Source of the DNA: Stachybotrys elegans | Lineage: Eukaryota > Ascomycota > Sordariomycetes > Hypocreales > Stachybotryaceae | Assembly: GCA_020746835.1 (NCBI GenBank) | Contig: JAGPNK010000009.1 | Location: forward strand, 806,001-870,000 | Length of the DNA: 64,000 nucleotides | Direction of reading: 5' to 3' | In this document: piece by piece, positions 48,181 through 60,354 of the stretch | Layout of the letters: each line of letters begins with the position of its first letter | Numbering within the stretch: the stretch's first letter is position 1 | The notes under the pieces: model-generated | What the model was told of the DNA's origin: nothing | Database searches by the model: none | What the model saw: the letters and a program-made list of their open reading frames with translations, nothing else | Translations under genes and position numbers: made by a program

Positions 48181-48800
48181 GGGTGTGTGTCGTCGTTGAC
48201 GTTTTCGATTGCTTGGACCTCGGTAACCATCATCATCATGATGGTTTTCTTGGGAGGAGAGAAGAAAAATGCTTCTTGGGATTGAGGCGAGTGACAAGCA
48301 TGTATGTACCTTAGTCGTAAAATCGGCCCATGAAAGTACGAGGTTAAGCATTCTACCGGGCTGCTCCTGCCCCTGATGAAGGCAAGGGGGCGCGGAAAGA
48401 GGCCCTTCCATCCTTCCACTTCGTCTCTCTCTGACTGTGTGCTTGGGCTTGGACACAGGCCGTGGAATTTTCTTGGTCTACGTACCGGTACTTCTAGCCC
48501 ACCCGAAAGTGGGCCCGTGGCGCGCAGTTTCACATACATGTGGTCGGACGGTACCGTACCGAGTACATACATATGTAGGAGTAGCGTCCAACCCGCCTCC
48601 CATTTCAGCACACTTCATCTTCTTGCGCCTCGTCATCCTCGAATTCTGTTTCACTTCTCTTCACAAGCAATTTTGAAAGCCCACGGCTCCAAACACACTC
48701 CCAGCGTAGCACCAGCACCTGACTTTACTTCCATCTCTTTGCATCGCATTGCATCTATCAGAACACGCGAATCCTCCCTCTATACGTAGCGAATACCACC

Positions 48801-50643
48801 ATGATCTGTCTTGATAAACCGGCCGAGACGGCCTTCAAGCATCTCGCCTACAATCAGAGCCCTCCTGCTCTGTCGGCTGACCATACCACCTGCCAGGACC
48901 TCAATGGCATCTCCAACCTCAGGGAGCATGTCAAAGCTGGCCAGGATGGCTCCGGCGGTGGAGGTGGTGGTCTCTACCAAGGTGCCGCGTCAGAAGACTT
49001 ACAATGTCATGGCCACCAACATCCCTCTCCCGATCCTGCCTCGCCAGGTGCGGGACGATGGTCCAAGGGTAAGTTTCTCCCCGCTGAATCATTGCTTGTT
49101 TCACCTGCTCACCCGCGACCCTCCAGGACTATCCTCGCCTCCCGAGACGGCATCGGGTGGTGATGACCTCGTCCGTCTCTCTCAGGCGCCCACCTCGGGG
49201 CGTGCCTCGCGCCTCTGGGGCTGGGTCTCCTGGCTCCTCTCCGTTCTTGTTGCTGCTACTCTTCTCTCCTGCATCACGTCGCGCCCCGGCGCATCCCCAT
49301 TCCACGACCAACATGCGCCCATCTCGGCGCACGTCTCTGATGTCACTCCCCTCCTCGAGCCTACCCGGATTCACAGGAGATCTACCTGCGAAAGCGGAGG
49401 CGTCGCGACGGAGGACTACGACATGCCTCTCCACGGCTCGGCCATCCTCATCATCTGGTTTGTGTCGACTTCGGCATGCGGATTTCCAATCTTGGCGAAT
49501 CGAGTTCCTGGCCTGCGCATTCCCGGTCGCTTTTTCTTCATTGTCCGCCACTTTGGAACCGGTGTCTTGATTGCAACCGCCTTTGTCCATCTCTTGCCGA
49601 CTGCGTTTCTCTCGCTTGGAGACCCATGCCTTGGAAGTTTCTGGACTACCGACTATCCGGCTATGCCAGGCGCCATCGCCCTGGCCGCCATCTTCTTCGT
49701 TACCGTGATCGAGATGATCTTCCATCCCGGTCGTCACTGCACGTCGGGCTCGCAAGTCAAGTCTGAAAATGATATTGATCCTGAGTCCGTCACTTCACCT
49801 GCCCCTGCCTCCCCCGTCACCAAGACAGACATGGGCCGCCCTATCCATGGACGCACCACGAGCATTGGCCGTGGCTTGGCACAGATCGAGACGCGTCAGA
49901 TGGGCGCCGAGATCGATGCTAACCGTAACGGTGTTCTTGAGGAGCCCAAAAATGATGTCCCTACCTCGAGCAGCGAGACCTCGTCAGAGCATGAGCTGTC
50001 CGAGGAGCAGAAGCGCCGAAAGCAGCGTCTGCAGGTCGTCATGCTGGAAATGGGTATCCTGTTTCACAGCGTCTTCATCGGCATGGCACTGAGTGTTTCA
50101 ACTGGCAGTCAGTTCATCATCTTGCTGATTGCCATCATCTTCCATCGTACGTCTTGTCATCCTACGCGGAATAATTCCGAATTCCCGAGGCCGCCGCTGA
50201 CTTGCCGTTATTAGAAATGTTCGAAGGTCTCGCCCTTGGTTCCCGAGTGGCTGCAGTAGACTGGGCCGACAAAAAGACGCAGCCTTGGCTTATGGCCCTC
50301 GCTTATGGCTTTACGTACGTATACCCACCGTCTTTGCGAATGCCGAGCCGTTCTTGCCGATGGAATATGCTGACACGTTGACAGGACCCCTATTGGTCAA
50401 GCACTTGGCCTGGCGACGCACACATTGTACAGTCCCAACTCTGAGACCGGCTTACTCGTCGTTGGAATCATGAATGCCATTTCGGCTGGCTTGTTGACCT
50501 TTGCATCGCTTGTTGAACTGCTCTCGGAGGATTTCCTCAGCGATGAGAGCTGGCGCTACCTGCGTGGAAATCGCAGGATTTGTGCCTGCTTGCTCGTATT
50601 TGCCGGGGCTTTTCTCATGAGCCTTGTTGGCGCCTGGGCTTAG
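48801..50643 (+). CDS. ZIP-family zinc/metal transporter
   Basis: Four exons (48801-49068, 49127-50146, 50215-50314, 50385-50643) encode 548 aa. The start ATG follows CCACC and is the first ATG after 220 ATG-free nt. A 58-nt GTAAGT...CTCCAG intron then joins exon 1 to the frame of the membrane domain. One N-terminal TM (WVSWLLSVLVAATLLSCI) is followed by the ZIP core, including RHFGTGVLIATAFVHLLP. A variable cytosolic loop rich in Ser and charge comes next. The metal-site helices are HSVFIGMALSV and, across a splice joint, HQMFEGLALGSR. ZIP proteins bring Zn2+ or related metals into the cytosol. The frame starting at ATG 48904 also stays open through exon 1 and the intron, a rival start. Confidence 0.92.
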
Positions 50644-50966
50644 TTGGCTCTTGTGCACTTGTTTGATCGATGGCAACGTCGGCGGCGGAGGCTGTCCCTG
50701 GGGAAATCCAGTGGACACTGCCAAAGCTTGATAAATATCAGCCGTTGGATCGATGCGCTTGTTTTACATTCTTTATCAGCCGGCAGGGTGATGCTGTTGT
50801 GTCTGATGCCATTCCCAAGATACGGAGTTGTGGCAGTAACGGAACCATGGAGTGGTCGCCTAGTAGTCAATCGATTGAGATTGGACATCTGAAATAGGTA
50901 GACTTGAATTACAGAAACGTGTTGCAAATTTACATGGATGACGGTGTATTTCTTGGTCCGAGACGT
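50644..50966. other. Convergent intergenic region, ZIP / oxygenase-like genes
   Basis: 323 bp with two 3' UTRs. No gene seen. Confidence 0.5.
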
Positions 50967-52188
50967 CTAGGATACGGTGTTCTTGGCTACAACACCTCGT
51001 GCGAACTCGCCAAAGGTAAGGTGCTGCTCTCGATCGACCTCCTCTCCAAGGTTGGGCTGGGTGAAAACGGCTAGGGTGTTGCGAGCAATCCGTCCACCGC
51101 CAGGGCTGGGACGGGCGCCCCTGACGAAGTGAGGAACAGCCTTGAATTTGCCCGAGGTGATGCGCTCGAGCGTCTCGCCGGTCTGGAAGGCGATACAGTC
51201 GCGGGGGATCTTGACCTGGACGATTTCACCAGTTCGAGACTTGATGTAGAGACCAGCCTCGGGGTCAGGCGATGATGGGAGCTCCTCCAGAGGTGGAAGC
51301 GAAGCTCCGGTGAGACCGACGACATCGGGGACGGCCGGGTTGGTGGCCTCTTCATCGATGAACATGGCGGACGTGAGGCCAGTGAGGCAACCGTGATCCA
51401 GGTGAGTGGCGCACCAATCATCGTCAACCGAAGGCGCAGCAGCAGCATCGGTAGGCTCTTGAGGATAGTAGTGCAGCAGACGGGCCTTGGAAGTGGTGGA
51501 GGTGCTGACGACGTGCTCTAGATAGGCATCAGGGTAGCCGGGGATCTCGGAAGAGGCGAAACGGTCGCAGGCGCGGGCGACGAGGACAGCGACGTCGATG
51601 ATCAAGCGACACAGGCTGGTCAAGGCGGGGCGGAACCCGGGCAGGACGGACTCCTCAGGCCAGACATTGGGAGAGAGATACTCGGGGAAGGTCTCCGGGG
51701 AGTAGTCCGGGGTGGGGAGGCTGCACTCGAGGTCCGGGTTGATGTAGAAGGCGCAGTTGGCGTACCAGGAGCCCTTGTGGGTGTCGACCTGGCCGTTCTT
51801 GAGAGTCTCCTTGCCGAGGGACCAGCCGGTGAGGTACTTGGCCTTGGGATTCTCAACCTTTTCTGAGACAAGAATGAGAGGCTGAAGGGGGTTTAAGTGA
51901 AAAGGAGGGAAGAGAGGCTCATACCGAGTTCTTCCTTGGGGAGGTTGCCCAGGTAAGAGGAGTATGACAGGCCGAGGTGACGGAGCTGGACAAAGTCCTT
52001 GGGCAGGTCCTTCACGACGAGGATGCCGAGAGAGTCGGGGCCAAAGGCCTGCTGGAGGGTGTCGAAGGACACGGTGCCTGGGGTAGGGTCAGGGTGTGCT
52101 GAGGTCTTCTTTACCGGAGAGGTTGACATGTCGTACCATTCTTGAGTTCGTCAAGGGAGACGGTGACGGCCTGTGCCTGAGGAGCCAT
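50967..52188 (-). CDS. 2-oxoglutarate/Fe(II) dioxygenase-like (clavaminate synthase-like) protein
   Basis: Three exons (52188-52137, 52077-51925, 51862-50967) encode 366 aa. The fold of the isopenicillin-N-synthase group is suggested by ILVVKDLPKDFVQLRHLG near the N-terminus and the core W-C-A-T-H-L-D-H at about residues 218-225. His222 and Asp224 would be the first two iron ligands, and His313 in AVPHFVRGA the third. An Arg-rich strand (GGGRIARNTLAVF) may hold 2-oxoglutarate. Substrate is unknown. No secondary-metabolism gene lies next to it, so a housekeeping or stand-alone role is more likely than a cluster enzyme. Strong codon bias supports the model. Confidence 0.88.
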
Positions 52189-52674
52189 CTTGAACGGTGG
52201 CTATCGGCGAAGCAAAAGACTCGGACGAGTGGCAGCAGGTATGTATTTTATAGATCCAGGAAGTGTGCAAGAGATGGGAAACCAGCTCAGAAGGGACGCA
52301 GGGATGAAGGAGGGGAAAGGCAGCTTTTTTTTTATTAAAAAAAAGTAGCAGCCCACTTGATATAGGTAGGTCAAGATCAGTCCTGAGGTGAGGTTGGAAA
52401 TTCATTTTCCATCGGCGAACCCCGCCCCCGCATCGGCTTATCCACGATAATCGAGGCCGGAGGACGCCTTGGAAGATTTTTGGGACCTTCTCAGCTCGGT
52501 CTAGGCGCCTGGCAAGCGCCATAATAATCGGATGAGCGCCTACCTGCCCAGGTCTTTTACTAGAACGTGCCCCGTTGAAGTGAACTAACATGCGATTCTG
52601 AAACTGAAAACGCCGTCGATATATGAGACATATAGATATAGATGTGTGTGTGAGTGTATGTATGTATGTATCCA
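52189..52674. other. Intergenic region, oxygenase-like promoter and FRG1 3' flank
   Basis: 486 bp between minus-strand genes. It has a T-run next to an A-run at about 52325-52346 and a TGTATG microsatellite at about 52642-52672. No gene. Confidence 0.5.
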
Positions 52675-53565
52675 TCAGCCAAACTTGTCGTGCTTCGACT
52701 TGGACCGAATATTCAGCATGGCCTCGTGATACGTGCCCTCGCGCCTCGCCTTCTTGAGCGTGCGCACCTCGTCCTCCTCGAGCCTGCGGCCGGCCGCGTC
52801 CTCGAGCTCGCGGCGGCTGATCTTGGCGAGGGCCTTCTCCGCGCGCGAGGCCCTGATGCGCGGCTTGTAGCGGGCCTGCATGCGGACGCGCAGCGTCGTG
52901 CTGAAGGCCACGGCCTCGCCGTCGCCGCGGATCTCCACGGCCGCCTTGCCCTTGGCCGTCGTCGTCTCCTTGGCCGAGAGGAAGCCCTCGCGCCACGTCT
53001 GGATCTGCAGCGTGCCCGGCGTGTCGGGCGTGGGCAGGACGGTGAAGCACTCGGGCGGTCCTACGGCTTCCTGCTTGGCAGAGAGCCTGCCGATCTCGTC
53101 GCAGGATAGCGATCTGTTTTCTTTTGAGTTAGCATCCGTTTGGAACAGAACCATTGTGGAATATGGAAACGACGGGGGAATTGGTGTCTCTCACTTTCCG
53201 TAGGTGTTCTTGAAGCGGAACTGCTCGGTGCCGGCGACACGGCTAACCACCCAGACCTGCCTCACGTCCGAGGGCTCTGCGGTGGCCGGGTTCCCGTCGA
53301 CAATGTTCTCCACGGGCGAGGCGAAGACGGTGCCATTGGGGTCGCAGGCCAGCGCCGAGGGCGTCTCGGTCGGCAGGACAATCATGACGGGGCCGGCGAG
53401 GTCCGACGGCACGTCGGCCGAGACCCAAGTGTCGTCATTGTCCACCTCCTCGTCCGCCTTGACGACAGCGCTCGCCGAGGACTCTGCCGCGGCGGAGGCG
53501 TCTGCGTCTGTACGCTTCCGCTTCTTGACCTTCTTGTCGCCTTTGAAGCTTAGCGGCTTGACCAT
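52675..53565 (-). CDS. FRG1: FRG1-family nuclear/nucleolar actin-bundling protein
   Basis: Two exons (53565-53195, 53113-52675) encode 269 aa, like human FRG1 (258). The start is a basic MVKPLSFKGDKKVKKRKR stretch. The fascin-like beta-trefoil follows (TWVSADVPSDLAGPVMIVLP; VWVVSRVAGTEQFRFKNTYGK; KSLSCDEIGRLSAKQEAVGP; TLQIQTWREGFLSAKE). A lysine-rich tail carries likely nuclear signals. FRG1 proteins bind RNA and F-actin and are linked to nucleolar RNA processing. The splice joint completes the conserved Lys codon in NTYGK. Confidence 0.93.
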
Positions 53566-54053
53566 GGCGATGGGCGTGTGGTTTGGGGATGGAGTGGCGG
53601 CGGTGGTGGCGGTTGATTGATGGATGGGAGGTTGGGAAAATTGCTGGCGCGTGGATGATCAAGCCCTCGAGCTGGGGCTGCCAGACTCCCGCACAAGTGA
53701 GGCTTCCGGCCAGTAAACTACCAAGTATCGCTGCGACTGATGGAAGAAATGACGGCAGCCCTTCATGAGGTGACAGACATGTTGGCAAAGATTGTTTCTT
53801 ACCTTGTAAAGTTCAAGTTGTGACGGTGGGTCCTTCAGCCATTTCAGTGACTTAGCATGAATAAAATCAACAGGCGTCACTCAACTTACTTTCAGTTTCA
53901 AGACGAATTCTAACAGGGAACGTATATCCACGAATCATCGTATCCGCAGCCATCTGAAATAATGGACATTTATTCTCTTGTCATTTTTGAAAATGAAATT
54001 CATGCATTTGAAAATCTAGACAGATCCAGGCCCTCCCTCCATTTTGCTGTTAG
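53566..54053. other. Intergenic region, FRG1 promoter and WDR89 3' flank
   Basis: 488 bp between minus-strand genes. A-rich near 53940-54010. No gene seen. Confidence 0.5.
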
Positions 54054-55280
54054 TTAACTACTCGGTCTCCATGCCTTGACACTGCCATCCTCTCCCGCCG
54101 TAATGACGACTTGATCTTCATCTATGAAGCAGAATGCCCGTACAATTTCCTCGCCATGAGCACCAGGCAGGCCCACGCTGCTGCTGCGGTCAAACGCCCA
54201 TGCGCTTTCGCCCTTGGTTAGGAAGACGAGCTCGAACCCTTGTTGGCTGTTCCTCGATGCATTAGCAGCCCCTCCAGATCCAAAGATGCAGGAAATAAAT
54301 GCAGGAAATAAAGGGTGTAAACTTACTCTTGAGCGCCAGCTCCCAGAATCACGCCTGTGCCGTCCGCCTTGGGCGATACGTTGGCCACGTACTGGCACCC
54401 AAGGCCCTGCCGCAGGTCGCCAAAGTGCTGCGCAGCGTCGCCGGAGGGGTTGTCGTCGGCCATGTCGTACAGCGCGCACTGCTCGTCGTGCGACAGGGCG
54501 AGGACATGAGTGTCCGTCAGGAAAGCCGCGTGGTGGATCGAGGCGTTGTGGTTGAATGTCTGCAGTATCACCTCGTCCTCGTCGGCGATGCGCGTGTCGT
54601 ACACATTGACCAGCCCGTCTGTCGAGCCTGACATGAGATATGCCGGCTCTGAGGGGTGGAAGGTGAGTGAGGTGACGTCGTCGCTGTGCACTTCGTCATA
54701 TTGAGCCCGTGATGTGGGCGTAGAGCGAACGTCCCTGTGAGCTGGTGAGAAGAGGCGTTTGTTTGGCTACATGCCGGGCTGCTGTCCGTACGTACCATAG
54801 TAGAACGGAAGCCGTGTGATCCTGCAGCTCGGTGCCGACGGCGATGGTATTGGTAGCAGAATTACACGCCAGCGACAGGATGGGTTTCTGACTCGCTTCA
54901 CCCCCTTCATCAGCGCCTCGTCCACTGCCATTCTTTCCTTCCACAGCCCACTTACACCAAGCCAAACGACGACGACGACGGCTTCACTTACCGGCAAACT
55001 GCGCAACCTTGCTGCCCGCCCTCAGATCCCACACGCCGACGCTCCCGTTCTCGCCCGCCGTGCACACCACCGAGGAGCCCCAGTCGTAGACGCGCAGGCT
55101 CGAGACGTTGCCGTGCCCCGTGAGCAGGCGCACAAACGGGCCGGCCCGCAGCCGCGAAGGGTCCAGCAGCGAGAGGCTCTGGTCGGAGGATATCGAGGCG
55201 ATGCCTGCTGCTGTACGGTGCACGTCGAGGGCGTACGTGCCGCTCACGGTGTGTGTGCCGATGTTGCTGAGCGTGTACAT
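54054..55280 (-). CDS. WDR89: WD40-repeat protein, WDR89 type
   Basis: Four exons (55280-54992, 54895-54796, 54734-54327, 54246-54054) encode 329 aa. At least five WD-type blades can be read: YDWGSSVVCTAGENGSVGVW, SVLLWDVRS (joined over a splice site), LMSGSTDGLVNVYDTR, VLALSHDEQCALYDM, and VVITAGEDGSVKAW. The size and single beta-propeller layout match WDR89 proteins, which are widespread but poorly characterised. It is a scaffold by fold; partners are unknown. Introns were placed to restore WD signatures, and phases agree throughout. Confidence 0.88.
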
Positions 55281-55888
55281 GGTGCGTATGGGTTTTGAGG
55301 GTTTGTGATCTTTGTTGAGTGAGGTCGGGTGCCAGAGATTTCCAAGTGGGGATGGGCGATGAAGGTTTGCAGAAATGCTCGTCCCAAGATGAGCACACCT
55401 CAATGCAAATATACAGTTGCCGCCTTTCTTCCCTATAAATGCTTGTACGATAGAAGATAGGTAGGTCAGGCTAAAGGTGCTCGATTTAAGTACTTTACTC
55501 CTTTATTAATTTATTTTTCGCAACGCCATGGGGGTGATGAATATAGCATCTTGACAAGTGCATTGTCACATCACACTCCTTCACATACGGAAACCACTGT
55601 AGTGCTCCCCCCAATACGACATAGCTCGTGCATCAAATCATTTGCTTGTATATTATTACATCGTGGTGGGCGATTATTTCATCTATAGGTATTCACACAC
55701 GCTCCCATCCGTCCATCTAAACCAGACCAGACCAAAGAAAAAACATTGCGCCTGAATGGAGTGTGTCCCTTTTGTTACAGCCCTTTCCCCAGTATTGTCC
55801 CTTTTCACTTCTCTAGAAACTTGTGATAAAAGTGAGAACGCCAAGCGATGCAAGAAAAGCAGAAAATCACTCGTCCGTCACGGACACA
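55281..55888. other. Intergenic region, WDR89 promoter and MTM1 3' flank
   Basis: 608 bp between minus-strand genes, AT-rich around 55490-55690. No gene seen. Confidence 0.5.
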
Positions 55889-57264
55889 TCATACACTCTC
55901 CAACTGTTGTCGTTTGTGCGCCCGCTCGTTGACACCGCGGAATGCCCGCTTGCCCACCTCGTAGCTGCTGATCATGATGGCACACGCCGGCGCCACCTTG
56001 AGCGTGCGTGGGATCCAGCCTTTCCAGAGGCCAGCCGCACCCTCCGTCTTGAAAATGTGCCAGAGGAGGCGCACCATACTGCGCTCTTCGGGAGCTCGGG
56101 CTGCGGCCCCGGGGATACCCCCTCGCGGCGCGTCTTGGTACACCTGGGTGCGCGTCTTGCCGACATCAAACGGCATTGTGACGATGGAGGCGAGGGCCCC
56201 TGACATGGCGCCAGAAGCGAAGCTGTCCACAAACGTTTCGGTATGGTTCTCCCTGCTCTGCGATCTGCGCCGGGCACTCGAACGGTCATCGCTCCGCCGC
56301 AATGACCGCCCTTGTCTCTCTTGGCGAAAGTCGGTAATCTTGGCCCGTATCGACTCATATCCCCACCAGTACAGCCCGGAGAAGGGCACGTCCCGCCAGA
56401 GCGTCAATGTCAGACCCCTCCACAGGTACGTGTAGCCGTGTGTGCCCACCATGTTCTGAATCCCCTTGAACGCCTCCATCAGGTGGTTTGTCGTGGACCC
56501 CGTCGCAGCCTGCATCTTCGTCCGAACAAGCTCAATGGGCCCGACAGCGGTGGCTGCCAGAATGCGAGCCAGCGAGCCAGAAATGAGGGGAGCAGACGTC
56601 TCGGATAGGCCCGACAGCGGGCTCGTAGGGTTGAATCGCAACCAGTCGTATCCTGTAAAGTAGATTATGTTGGCGGGTATCGTCATGACCAACGTCGGAG
56701 AAAGCCCTCGCCACAAGGTCGTCACGCCTTCGTTGCGGGCAATTTTGCGCAGGCCATCTAGCGTAGAGCTGAACGTCTTCTTGCGCGTCTCTTGCACGGC
56801 GCAGTCGGGGGATGATGCGGCACCTGCAAGCGGTGCTTCGATGCGAGGCGACGCGAAGCAATACTCGGCATTGTTTCCAGCAAAGAAGACCTCGCGGCAG
56901 CAGGCAGTAACGCCGAGCTCGGATCGCACGGCCGAGAGGTTGTTCGTCGTGAGGGCCAATCGGGAGAAGTCGACGTTGGGCGCGGGGGTCGTCGTCTGGG
57001 ATTGTAATCGCACGCGGACGACGTCGAGGGGAGTAACTGCACATGTTAGAAGGTGAGGCCGACGAGGAGAGCGCGGATTCCCGGGCGTGCGGACTTACCA
57101 AGAAGTGAGGTGACCAGACTTCCAGACATGGCGGAGATCATCTTCTGGCCAGCGGTGATCTCATAATCGCCGACCGAGGCATCGGTGGCCTGGCCCGAGC
57201 CCTGGGGGACCTCGTTGAACCTGTCGTGGCTCAGGCCAGTGGCGCTTTGAGATAATGAAGTCAT
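55889..57264 (-). CDS. MTM1: Mitochondrial carrier MTM1 (SLC25A39/40 type)
   Basis: Two exons (57264-57099, 57036-55889) encode 437 aa. Three carrier repeats each show the PxD/E-x2-K/R type signature: TPLDVVRVRLQ, GPIELVRTKMQ and MPFDVGKTRTQ. The first matrix loop is long and holds four cysteines (Cys101, 102, 115, 134). Such a loop is characteristic of the Mtm1/SLC25A39 subfamily and is reported to sense Fe-S in the human protein. Established roles are mitochondrial glutathione import and metal handling for Mn-superoxide dismutase and iron metabolism. A Ser/Arg-rich insert lies between repeats 2 and 3. It sits in the inner membrane. The first ~40 residues are variable. Confidence 0.94.
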
Positions 57265-57598
57265 GGTGCCGTCGTCGGGTCTGCGCCGGCCGGCCGGAAT
57301 ATCGGAGCGTTCTCGGGGCAAAGGGAGAGAGACAGAGACGAGCAAGGTGTTTGCCTGTTGCGCCACGACGGGCGGCAAACAGACACGAAGAAGACCTCGT
57401 CTTGTTCCGATTGTATGTCCAGGAAGTGTTGTATGTTTCCGTCTATTCCACAGGAGGGGGGAGCGAGGAGGCGATGTGAGGAGTAATAAGTGCAGCTCCA
57501 ATAGTGGATGTTGAGTCAAGTTGAAGAGGAAGGGCGTGGAACTTGCAGTTACCAGGTTCTGCCTAGTCCAATGCGAACAGCTTAGGAATCCACTCCCG

Positions 57599-57632
<34 letters not shown>

Positions 57633-58063
57633 CACTCTCTCTTGTCGCCCCAGCTTGCTGGCTCGCACGTGCTGATTGGCTAGTCCGGCAGCTAAGGGAG
57701 GCAAAGCGTCATGGACCTCTTTTTTGGAGGGTCGTGTTATTTTATTGGACGATATGCCGATCCTAAGCCGAGGCGATACCCTTTATCGATAAGGCCGATT
57801 ACAGCGATCGGAGTATGTAATTGAAGCTCTTATCAGAGACCGACGGAGTCACTCGCCGTTGACACCCCCCCATCTAGATCATCCATCTAACTTCAATCAA
57901 ATCATTTGCATCATCATTGTCGTCTTTATGCTATCCTCTCGAACATAGATAACCAAGAACTTCGTCATAGACTCGTCATATATCTTGTACATACACGCCA
58001 ACCTGCTCGTCTCACTCTCTTCGGACTTAACGGGCGTCATCACCGCATCGCGATTCGCCCCTC
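57265..58063. other. Divergent promoter region, MTM1 / FBXO9-type gene
   Basis: 799 bp between divergent start codons, containing a run of 32 T at 57601-57632. No gene seen. Confidence 0.6.
57601..57632. repeat. Homopolymer run of 32 T
   Basis: Thirty-two consecutive T in the divergent promoter. The length may be affected by sequencing error. Confidence 0.9.
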
Positions 58064-59659
58064 ATGACCTCCCCCGACAACGGCCTCAACTCGGAACTCG
58101 AGTCCTTTAGGAACCAATGGCTCTCCGATCTCCATTCCCAGGCGCACCAGAACGAGGCTCGCCCCGCCCAGCAGCCAGAACCGCCGCGACCTGCCAAGCG
58201 GCAGAACTTTCCACGCCCTGCCGCCTCGTCGTCTAAGAAACCCGTAGCTGATGACGACGACGACTATGTCCAAAGCCGCGTGTTTGACGAACCAGCTCCG
58301 TCTACAGGTCATACCGTAGCAGAGCCCTCTTCTGAAAAGCACGACAGTGGTGATAAGCAGCTTGTCTCTGCCCTGGATCACTATGAGCAGGCAATGGAGA
58401 AGGAGGCCGAGGGCAATATGGGTGAGAGCTTGAAACTCTACAGAAAAGCCTACAGAGTGAGCCCTCTCGCCCCTAAGTAACCAATTCTTTCAGGCTGACA
58501 GCGTTAGCTTGATCATGGAGTCGACAGGAGATACCGCGAGAAGCACTTCCCATCCTCTGCCCCCAAACCACCAGTTGCCCCAGCCCAGACCGCCGCCCCC
58601 GCGTCACAACTCCCCGTCACGTCCGCCCCCGACGCCCAGCCCCAGTCCATCGAAGACCTCATCTCCAGCTTCGCCGCGCTCAAGGTTGAGCCCGCACCCC
58701 CGGAGGTGGAGGGCATGCCCCAGCCACCCTGCCCCATCTCCAGCCTGCCCGACGAGCTGCTCGTCCACATCTTGCTGGACGTTGCCGTCGAGGACGTGGG
58801 CGACTTTGCCCGCCTGGCCCTCGTTTGCAAGCACTTTGCCTTCCTCGTCGCCACGGAGCCCCGCGTCTGGCGCCGGCTCTGCGTCGGCGATGAGTTTGGC
58901 TTCCAGGCCATGCACTACCACTGGCAGCGCAACATTGACTGGTCGCCCCTGGAACCCGAGGTCGAGGAGGAGAACGCTGACGGCACGCTCGTCAGCATGC
59001 GTGAGCTCGCCGAGCGTCGCATGGAGGAGAGCGATACTCTGACATTGAGCCTCGTCCCGCCTATCTACCCTACGTGGAAGAACATGTTCCGCTCCCGCCC
59101 ACGAATCCGCTTCAATGGCTGCTACATCTGCACCGTCAACTACATCCGCACCGGTCAAGCATCCACCAACCAAGCCACCTGGGGCGGTGCTCCCATCCAC
59201 ATCGTCACGTACTACCGCTACCTGCGCTTCTTCCGCGACGGCACCGTCATCAGCTTGCTCACGACCGACGAGCCCTCCAACGTAGTCCACCACCTGACAA
59301 AGGACCTGCTCGAGCTGCACAGCAACAAGTCACACACGCACCTCCCCACCGCTGTCATGATCCACGCCCTGCGCGGCCGTTGGCGTCTCTCTTCGGCTCT
59401 CGACCACCCGGATGCGCCTCTACGTGAGCAGGAGGGCGACATCTTCATCGAGACAGAGTGCCCTGCCGGACCAAAGTATATCTACAAGATGGAGTTGACG
59501 ATGCGAAGCGCGGGCAAAGGATCGCGCAATAACAAATTCGCCTGGAAAGGCTTCTGGAGTTACAACAAGCTCACGGATGACTTGGGCTCATTTGGGCTCA
59601 AGCACGATAAGCCCTTCTTCTTTAGTCGAGTCCGAAGCTATGGAGTGAAGGGTGCATAG
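58064..59659 (+). CDS. FBXO9: F-box protein of the FBXO9 / Pof7 / Hrt3 type
   Basis: Two exons (58064-58456, 58508-59659) encode 514 aa. A TPR-like segment (LVSALDHYEQAMEKEAEGNM, then GESLKLYRKAYRLDHGVDRR) crosses the splice joint. The F-box follows at about residues 208-255 (SSLPDELLVHILLDVAVEDV to VWRRLC). The C-terminal domain has WKNMFRSRPRIRFNGCYI and TYYRYLRFFRDGTVISLLTT, as in FBXO9. Such proteins are substrate receptors of SCF ubiquitin ligases. The intron acceptor is the GTTAG at 58503-58507; an earlier CAG at 58491-58493 would lead into the wrong frame. Confidence 0.94.
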
Positions 59660-60354
59660 AGAAATGTGGTCTTGAAGAGCAACATCGGCACGAATGCATA
59701 GATGCGACAGTCGTAGCGGGTCTCTCCTCTTGCCTCCCTCCCTCCTTTCAACACAAACGAACGCAGACGGTAAAATTCTTCGATATGCTTGTCAATATAT
59801 TTCTATAGATGGATAGTGGAAAGCTAGATCCTGTAGCGGATCCCTGACGCCGATGATAGAATATCCATCCAACGCCTACGCAGGAGACAAAGGATAGAAG
59901 AAAGGAGAGTCTCCCAACAGTATGGGAAAGGACACCGAACCCAGCTAAAAGTAGTCCAATTCACTCTCCGTGTCCCAGCAATCCAACCCTAATTGGAAAA
60001 CGTCACGTAGAAGTGAAAGCCCCTCCGGTTATCCATAGTAAACCAGCCGCCCAAGACAAGGGAAACAAAGGAGTGATTGAAATGTTGCAAAGCAGCCGCT
60101 TTGACGAGAAAAATATCCAATAAAGGCTGCACACATCCCAATTGATGTGGGATGATGAAAGTCGATTGAGAAAAGCATGCTTTTTCCTTTCGCTTGCTCA
60201 AATCAGCGCTGTAATTCCATTCCCGGGTATCAACTGCAAGAAATTGCTTTCGTATATACGGAGAATGAAAGCGGCGTATGTATCATACGTAAAGAGGCGT
60301 GTGATTATCGTCAATATCGCTCAATAGACTAGATCGCATCTTCGGGCGTAACAT
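59660..60354. other. Convergent intergenic region, F-box / orphan genes
   Basis: 695 bp between convergent stop codons. No gene seen. Confidence 0.5.

Larger units (their letters stand above)
46184..48800. other. 2.6-kb divergent intergenic region, DsbA-like / ZIP genes
   Basis: No gene recognised. It contains GATGGAT-type short repeats near 46190-46225, a strong hairpin at 47558-47596, a GC-rich stretch near 47,700-48,060, and the zinc-type motif pair at 48155-48180. The last 220 nt before the ZIP start has no ATG. Confidence 0.5.
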
